A stretch of DNA of 64,000 nucleotides from Siphonodentalium dalli (Eukaryota > Mollusca > Scaphopoda > Gadilida > Siphonodentaliidae): positions 156,203,152 through 156,267,151 of the forward strand of contig CP136066.1 of NCBI GenBank assembly GCA_032622095.1, in the 5' to 3' direction. Made by a program: the position numbers and the translations under genes. Positions 58,215 to 64,000 of the stretch are shown piece after piece (the stretch's first letter is position 1; each line of letters starts with the position of its first letter). The notes beneath the pieces were generated by a model. That model saw only the letters and a list, made by a program, of their open reading frames with translations, was not told where the DNA came from and ran no database searches.

Positions 58215-58280
58215 ATTAATTATATAGTCAATTTACAGGTTCTCTGACTACTTTGAGAGAAACACAAGCATGTTGACCTT
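58176..58280. repeat. Inverted duplicate at transposase stop
   Basis: 58,176-58,217 (the last codons and stop) and 58,230-58,280 are reverse complements (aaggtcaacatgcttgtgtt / aacacaagcatgttgacctt), with a ~9-nt extra segment in the right arm and a 12-nt loop. Confidence 0.9.
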
Positions 58281-59351
58281 GTGTAATGTTGTTTGAACAA
58301 AAAATTTCCATCTTCACTCATGTCACTTCTTTCCACGTTCCACGTGTCATTTCCAAACAAAATGCATTCCTTCACTACCTGGGATAAACTCCAGCCCAAC
58401 ATTATATTGCAAGGTATGATTGCATCATTCTGCGCTATTTTTAATCGACTGAACGCACGGGGCAGCTCATTATTTCAGGGGTGTTATCGAGTGGGAATAA
58501 TTGATCACATTCATAAACCGGGATTTAAAAGTATGATTTATAATAATTCAACGGGAAATCAATAATAATTCTATAAGTTAAATACTTTGGAAGTAATACA
58601 CTTTATTTCTCGGCATTTAATAAAAGCATTGTATTTATTCTTAAGTTATTCACACCCGACGGAACATTCCAATATCAACGTCACAGCGCGTGCTCTGTGC
58701 AAGTCAGCACTGTCAATGGGGGATTGTTTCAAAGCTCTTGGGTGACGTATCAGACGTGTCGATGATGCTTGCATTAAGTTGCATAAATCGCAATTATTAC
58801 CTGTATTGAAGATCAGCTCATGAATACATGCATGCAGACAATGATACATTCCATAATTTAATAAAACGGATCGTTGAGTGTGTGTAAATTTCCTCATTTT
58901 ATGTAATCTATGTAGCGATTAGATTTCCTCCATAAACAGTCCACCTGTGCACCAAACGAATGCTACTAAAACGGAGGTTTTAAGGGATTAGTTTAAATAA
59001 TCGGTAATACCGTAAACCGCGGTATTATTTTAGGATTACCGCGGTATTTTTATGCTTAAATACCGCCCAGCACTACACTGACCTTGTAAGTCAGTGCAAT
59101 CCCTTATATATGCGAGGCTCCCTATCGGAGACTCCCATATATAAGAGAATGCACTGGCACAGGGTCTTTAATGCTGCACCAGCGCATCTCCAGTCATGAA
59201 AGGGTTAAAGAGCAAGATTATCCAAATTCCCATATTAACATGGAACTTGATGGAAGCAACCATCTCTAAAAACAAGTGTTAGAGGGTGATAAGCAATAAT
59301 TAGTAAGAAAATTACATCTGCAGGTGTCATTCAGGTGTATTGTATTATGTA

Positions 59352-59564
59352 CAGTAATGCTCTAATTAATCGACCTCTTAACCACAGCATAATTATGGGT
59401 AACTTTTCAGGATTTAGTCGGAAATATGGCTTGTTGCCATTCATTGGAAAGCTCTCGCCGAGAGCTTTCGGATGAATGGCAACAAGCCATATTTCCGACG
59501 AAATCCTGAAAAGTTACCCATAATTATGCTGTGGTTAAGAGGTCGATTAATTAGAGCATTACTG
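59352..59564. mobile_element. Family E palindromic MITE, complete
   Basis: 213-bp near-perfect palindrome, cagtaatgctctaattaatcgacc to ggtcgattaattagagcattactg, flanked by TA. Compensating changes are shared by both arms (gctctaattaat/attaattagagc). Confidence 0.85.
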
Positions 59565-59694
59565 TATATGGACTGACTGAATCAAGCAGCAGTGAAGAAA
59601 CATGGAGCATTTTTAAATAAAGGTAGGTTTATTATATATTATTAACATTTTCATGACAGGCGCTTCCTGAAATTTTGCGAAAACCCTGTGCCAA

Positions 59695-60773
59695 GGCCAA
59701 AAAAAAAACATCTGTGTTTCAGGTTTCCGGACCTACCTGCCGAATTTTTTTTTTTTTTTTTATGCATGTAAAATTGACACTTTTTGTCCATCAGCTTTGT
59801 CATCTACTATAAAGATAAAGGCTGGAAAATAAACCATGGCTTTATTTTAGCACGTGCTAGAATAAAGCAAGAACGGACACTCCAGCTATCATAATCAAGT
59901 CATGCTCTCAGAACTACATGTACAACCAAAAATCTTGCAATCGATTTAATTGTTTCCTGAAGAAATTCCCCATTAATTTCTTATCCCATTTAAACAAATT
60001 TAATAGATGTTAACGACTTTTAAACTTTGGCGATCGATAAAAACAATACAGTTTGACAAGATACAAGGTATATTTCCTCGCATGATTCAGCAAATGGGGA
60101 ACATCGCTAAAGCTCGGTCCCCCATTTGCTGAATCTACATGCGAAAATAAACCTTGTTTCTCGTCAAACTATAAGGATATTCTATTATATATATATATAT
60201 AGTATATACTATGTTTACATTCAGCAGCAATTATTTTATATTGAATTTTCAAAAAGAATTTACTTCTATTAAGATACATGATTACATGTATTTGTGGTTG
60301 CAGATGAATCCAAATATTCAGGAATAAATCTGTTCTGTTCTGAGAGTCGCACGGCCAGGTGAAAATGAGATGTCAACATGATGGCATAGAAGTTGTCTAG
60401 ACTTTTGCTAGCAATGCCGATAGTATCAATGTTGTCATGTACAGTATTGCGCAACATTGTGACATGGTGCCATGAGCCACAGGAGATAGCATTTTTGTGT
60501 CCCTTCTTGGAACTCAGATCACTCCAAACTTTCTGGTGCATATTCTGGGTATATTGTCAGATATAAAACTAGTTTTCTGTCAGAAACTTCAGCAACTGGA
60601 TACAAAGGTATTGAGACTACCAACTTTTATCTTTATCTTGTTTTTAGAATATGGTGCATTATAGAAGGATTTTGAAGAAGAAAAAAATTGCCAAAAAAAA
60701 AACATTTCCCTACCTGCCTACCTGGATTTTTTTGCTCATGAAATCGGAAACAGACATGTTTTTTGTTTTGGCC
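59695..60773. mobile_element. Family F GGCC-ended element with one ORF
   Basis: Ends GGCCAAAAAAAAAACATCTGTGTTTC and, inverted, GGCCAAAACAAAAAACATGTCTGTTTCC; both are followed inward by cctacctgcc-type sequence. 3-bp duplication caa on each side. 1,079 bp. Closest in style to PIF/Harbinger, although caa is not the usual TWA target. Confidence 0.65.
60269..60541 (-). CDS. Unrecognised 90-residue ORF inside family F element
   Basis: ATG at 60,541 to a stop at 60,269. Contains VWSDLSSKKGHKNAISCGSW and NTVHDNIDTIGIASKSLDNF, a protein-like composition, unlike the A+T-rich flanks. No promoter or splice sites identified. It may be a remnant of an element protein or a captured host exon. I do not recognise a domain. 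Confidence 0.35.
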   Translation of the reverse strand: MHQKVWSDLSSKKGHKNAISCGSWHHVTMLRNTVHDNIDTIGIASKSLDNFYAIMLTSHFHLAVRLSEQNRFIPEYLDSSATTNTCNHVS

Positions 60774-60898
60774 CAATGCATTCTCATATATATATGTGAA
60801 TCTCCCATAGCAAGCTTCGTATATATATATATAAGAGAACTCAGAGTACATTGGCCTAACAATATTTACCTTGACCTTGTAAGCCAGTGCATTATATA

Positions 60899-61078
60899 CA
60901 GTAATGCCCTAAATAATCGACTCCTTAACCACAGCAGAATTATGGGCAACTTTGCAGGATTTAGTTGGAAATATGGCTTGTTAAAATTCGTCGGAAAGCT
61001 CTCAGTATTTCCATAAATCCTGAAAAGTTACCCATAATTCTGCTGTGGTTAAGGAGTCGATTACTTAGGGCATTACTG
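60899..61078. mobile_element. Family E palindromic MITE, internally deleted
   Basis: cagtaatgccctaaataatcgactcc to ggagtcgattacttagggcattactg, flanked by TA; about 35 bp lost near the centre of the right arm. Confidence 0.8.
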
Positions 61079-61650
61079 TAAGAGAATGCACTGGCACAGG
61101 ATCTTTAAAGCTGCACCTCCCGTCATGAAAAGGTTAAATAGGAACAAATTCTGATTTAGGCCATGCAAAATCAACTTCCCATTTTTCAGGCTAAGACATT
61201 TTGAAAATCATAACCGAGTACCGTATTTTATTTTATAATTTATTGCTGGGACACACGCCAATTAAGAGACCCAAGGCACTCGCAGTGGGTAAATGTATAA
61301 AAAATATAAAAGTCTGTAAAAACATCACATTGTGGAGAAATAGATAAACTATGTTCTTATATTCATTATTCACAGTTCTCTAACAACAAAATTCCAGGTG
61401 TTGAAACCATTGTCATGCAAACAAAACTGTTACAGCGATTTGTCAAGTTTACCATCAAGTTTTGATTAAATTTTGGTGTCTTATTAGACTAATTAAACTT
61501 TTATCAGCAATTCCACTGTAACAGTAATGTTTACATAAAAATGGTTTTGATATGCAAAATCTCGTTATTGGAGTTATTAATAATGAAAATTAGAACAAAG
61601 TTTATCTATTTTCAAATATTCTTGTTGATGATAGTAGTTTTACAGGCTTA

Positions 61651-62479
61651 GGCCTAAAAAAAAAGACGTTTGTTTCTGCTAACCCGACCGACCCTAATTA
61701 AAAGCACCGAGTCTAAACTTTTTATTGCGATCGAAAAACTTAGTTTAAAAAAATAATGGTATCTGTGAATGTTTCATGCATTTAACAGAGATAAAAGCAC
61801 GGCGGTCGCTTCCAGTGGAAATACCCACATACTATAAATAGATATGTATCTCCCATTGAAAACAGAATTCACACCACAACAACAGCAACAATGGCTACCT
61901 CCGTACGCCAACACGTTGTTGTGGCCATCTATCTGGACGAATGTGTCCACCACAGAAGCAAAAAAGAGATCAGGTCGATAGACAACGAAGCCAAAATTAA
62001 AGAACTCTTCTTTTTAATCCACCCGGATAAGACTGACAAGTTTCAGTAAGGTTAAAGTGAGGTGCCATACATCGGCTGAGTCAGCGCCGTTCGACATAAA
62101 TGTTGAAATGAAAGTTAAGGAGTTGTCAGCATTCAACATAAACCATATCGAGTTTGTTTGCGGTGATAGAGAGATTGTGGAACAACAGATCGAACATGAT
62201 ACTATGGAAATCACAACTCAGCGGAATGCATTTGATATTCTTATGAAGAAAGAAATATATATCATCTGAAACTTTGAATCTGAGTTTCTTGTTTCTATAT
62301 CCTATGGGTTGACCACCTTGAAACTAAGAGGTTCATAATGTGGGCTCATATCAAGTATTATGCACGTATTGTTAAAATTATAGAAAAATTAAAATATTTA
62401 ATAAAAAAAAATTATGCCTGTTTACCGTCCCTATTTTTTTCCAGCTCGTTGGTGGAAACAAACGTCTTTTTTTTAGGCC
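61651..62479 (+). mobile_element. Family F GGCC-ended element with frameshifted ORF
   Basis: Ends GGCCTAAAAAAAAAGACGTTTGTTTC and, inverted, GGCCTAAAAAAAAGACGTTTGTTTCC, flanked by tta on both sides (61,648-61,650 and 62,480-62,482). 829 bp. TTA/TAA duplications fit PIF/Harbinger. It splits a dispersed repeat whose intact form is at 44,362-44,815. Confidence 0.75.
61891..62269 (+). pseudogene. Unrecognised ~125-residue ORF with one frameshift
   Basis: The first frame starts at ATG 61,891 (MATSVRQHVVVAIYLDECVH) and ends at TAA 62,047. The next frame (+1) is open through the same point and runs to TGA 62,267-62,269 (VKELSAFNINHIEFVCGD, QQIEHDTMEITTQRNAF). A single-base change near 62,045 would explain the break. 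Less A+T-rich than its surroundings. Probably the accessory or residual protein of the element. No domain recognised. Confidence 0.45.
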
Positions 62480-62739
62480 TTACATAACTTATCATATTTC
62501 ACATGAACCCACTTCGAAGACCTGGAGTTGTTCTAAGCATGTCACCATCGGCTATCTCCGGGATAAATAATAAAACTAATGTCTGTTGCCCAGGGCCATT
62601 GTTAGCCATACAGATGTCCATAAAATTAGTTGATGATTCCCAAGTGTTTATTTCGTCAAAAATCACCCAATAAAGCATAATCGACACTCAAAAATCCCCA
62701 AATAAAGCATAATCGAGTCTAGGGCCTCAACTATATGCT

Positions 62740-63070
62740 TGGTCATGATACGATACGAATCACAATACATGATGAACGATACGATACATATCACGATACT
62801 AAATCAGTATTTCCAATGAATACCACCTGAATTATCAGAAACACCAAGTTTACAACTGGAGGTAGAGTTCATTTTAAACTAAAATGGAGTTTAATTGTTG
62901 GCTAGATGAGTCAAATATACATAGTATACATATAAACTTGAGAGATAATTGCAGGTTTTGCTTTTTTACGCTAGCCCATCTTCAGACATTACTTGATTTC
63001 CTGTATCACGATACACATGAAACGATATGATATGCGTATCATTTGAAAGTGTGTTGTGATACATTGAATT
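62740..63070. repeat. Degenerate GATACGATAC repeat region
   Basis: catgatacgatacgaatcacaatacatgatgaacgatacgatac... at the left and cgatacacatgaaacgatatgatatgcgtatc at the right. Probably a decayed element with simple-sequence ends. Confidence 0.45.
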
Positions 63071-63529
63071 CACGGTGAATGGTTGCAGCCCTATAAACGA
63101 CACATGTTTTATTAAGTTTCCTGCCACAATACATCATAGTTACCCATTACAGTATAAATGAATCAGAAATTTGAATCGGGAAGTGGGTCTGTTTGGTCTC
63201 ACTTCCCCCTCCTCCCCCCCCCCCTGACAGTTTTGAGCATGAAAAAAAAGGTTGCACATGTGGGGTTTCGAGACCATGCATGCAGGACTGAGAAACGGGA
63301 AATTGATTTGCATGGCCTTATGGCATTTGATTTTTGGAGATAAGAAATTTGATGTCTAGAAAAAACATATGGAAGGAGAAAGCATGGTGTCTATCAGCAT
63401 GTCACTAGTTTGACACTAAATACTTAACAATTACCACACTTATTGGTTATCCGCATATAAAATTGGGAAATGTTTAGTATGATAATTATTACACTAGCAA
63501 TGAAGCATGATTAATGTGAAAAAGATGAT

Positions 63530-63990
63530 CATCCCGAAGATACATATGATGTTTGATGATGATCAGATGAGGGATGTGGCCTGTAGGGTGTGCCAAAGGA
63601 TATAATCATGCAAAGAGAGAAATCCCAGATGGCTGCCATCGAAAGTCATTCAAATTCGATAGCTCCCATCTAGGTCATCACAAACATGCCTGTAAAATAT
63701 TCAAAACAATTCTCCAATAAATGTGGGCTGCAGTATGTGCTGATGGATTCAAATTTGAAATCCAATGTTTTTTAACAAATTTCGAAAAAAAATTGATGGC
63801 TCCCATCTAGCAGTCACCCCTAAGATCCATATGCAGTTTGGTGACAATCGGATGAGAGATATGACCTGCAGGGTGTGCTAAAGGAGATTGTTGATTGGTC
63901 ACAGATGCACGCACGCCCCCGTGCATGAATGACGGATGTCAAGCTATGGTAATAGCTCAAACTTGATTTTGTCAAGTTGAGCTAAAATAA
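63530..63990. repeat. Family S-related copy, right end
   Basis: Units with ccatctag, aatgtgggctgcag, gacaatcggatgagagatatg, then ggtaatagctcaaacttgattttgtcaagttgagctaaa, the family S right end. Confidence 0.65.
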
Positions 63991-64000
63991 AGTTTGTGGA

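Larger units (their letters stand above)
55823..59075 (+). mobile_element. hAT DNA transposon, near full length
   Basis: 3,253 bp. Inverted ends TAGTGCTGGGCGGTATTT are identical for 18 bp at both ends; a perfect 8-bp target duplication, cactgacc, flanks it (55,815-55,822 and 59,076-59,083). Eight-base duplications and CAGTGCTGGGC-like ends are typical of hAT elements. Subterminal ggtataccg/ccgcggt motifs may be transposase binding sites. It encodes one BED-finger transposase on the plus strand, opposite to the host gene. The last ~860 bp is non-coding and contains an inverted duplicate of the end of the transposase gene. Confidence 0.93.
55690..59208. mobile_element. Family B MITE carrying a hAT transposon
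   Basis: The left part (55,690-55,822) begins ctaacccttccatagactgg. The right part (59,076-59,208) continues cactgaccttgtaagtcagtgc through a hairpin to catgaaagggttaa. The hAT insertion at 55,823-59,075 duplicated cactgacc. Confidence 0.85.
59648..61138. mobile_element. Family B MITE carrying two other elements
   Basis: Starts tcatgacaggcgcttcctgaaattttgcgaaaaccctgtgcc, resumes at 60,774 (caatgcattctcatatata) and ends cacctcccgtcatgaaaaggttaa. The family F element (59,695-60,773) and a family E copy (60,899-61,078) lie inside it. Confidence 0.75.

Noticed and set aside
1-64000. CRISPR-like arrays
   Set aside because: Regular repeats occur (15 bp, 38 bp, ~140 bp, ~160 bp), but they are head-to-tail satellites without unique spacers, in a eukaryotic gene context.
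55690-64000. Upstream MTHFD1 exons (folate-binding half with the catalytic Lys)
   Set aside because: I searched the minus strand for the VQLPLP- and KDVDG-type motifs and found none; the exons are probably beyond the right edge.

Overview
The window is A+T-rich animal DNA. It holds most of one split host gene on the minus strand, with introns packed with transposable elements, satellites and hairpin repeats. The gene is a C-1-tetrahydrofolate synthase (MTHFD1 type), which interconverts one-carbon folates. Fourteen exons between 55,658 and 8,621 join without a phase error into about 599 codons. They run from the middle of the methylene-THF dehydrogenase/cyclohydrolase domain through most of the formate-THF ligase domain. 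The N-terminal third lies to the right of the window or in exons I could not find. The C-terminal part (about 200 residues by family length) lies to the left. No other host gene, tRNA, rRNA or CRISPR array was recognised.

The dispersed repeats ending in runs of 'ggacggacggac' and a short C-rich/G-rich hairpin, the CR1/L2-like LINE with an (ATT)n tail, and the many TTAA-flanked MITEs suggest a marine invertebrate. A mollusc or other lophotrochozoan is most likely, but this is inference from repeat style; no species can be named.

Layout. Positions 1-8,600 hold nested MITEs, a Mutator-like element with minisatellite termini and a GGCC-ended Harbinger-like MITE. From 8,600 to 26,000 lie seven exons separated by MITEs, a truncated LINE and dispersed repeats. 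From 26,900 to 30,850 is a satellite-bearing element of about 23 units of ~160 bp. From 30,880 to 34,200 are three double-hairpin MITEs, one split by a LINE, around two exons. From 34,400 to 48,100 lie three exons, a TA-flanked element carrying a ~140-bp minisatellite, and more nested MITEs. From 48,900 to 52,930 is a repeat-poor stretch downstream of a dehydrogenase exon that can read through to its own stop codon. From 53,000 to 64,000 are the first exons seen, an almost complete but disabled hAT transposon with a perfect 8-bp target duplication, and two more Harbinger-like elements.

Repeat family names used below. A: double-hairpin MITE with GAGGTCCCCAGAGGGTGAATTT-like arms. B: TTAA-flanked MITE with two ATATAAGAGAATGC hairpins. 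C: TTAA-flanked MITE with a GTTCAACAAACGACC hairpin. D: ~350-bp MITE with TTAAAG ends. E: ~213-bp palindrome starting CAGTAATGCCC, flanked by TA. F: GGCC-ended elements with 3-bp duplications. G: MITE with GACCAGCCTAGGG ends. S: element ending in AAGTTGAGCTA and carrying the ~160-bp satellite. Nothing here amounts to a new multi-gene system. The most informative points are how closely transposon ends adjoin exons of the folate gene, a possible short dehydrogenase-only product, and several structured elements with clear target duplications.
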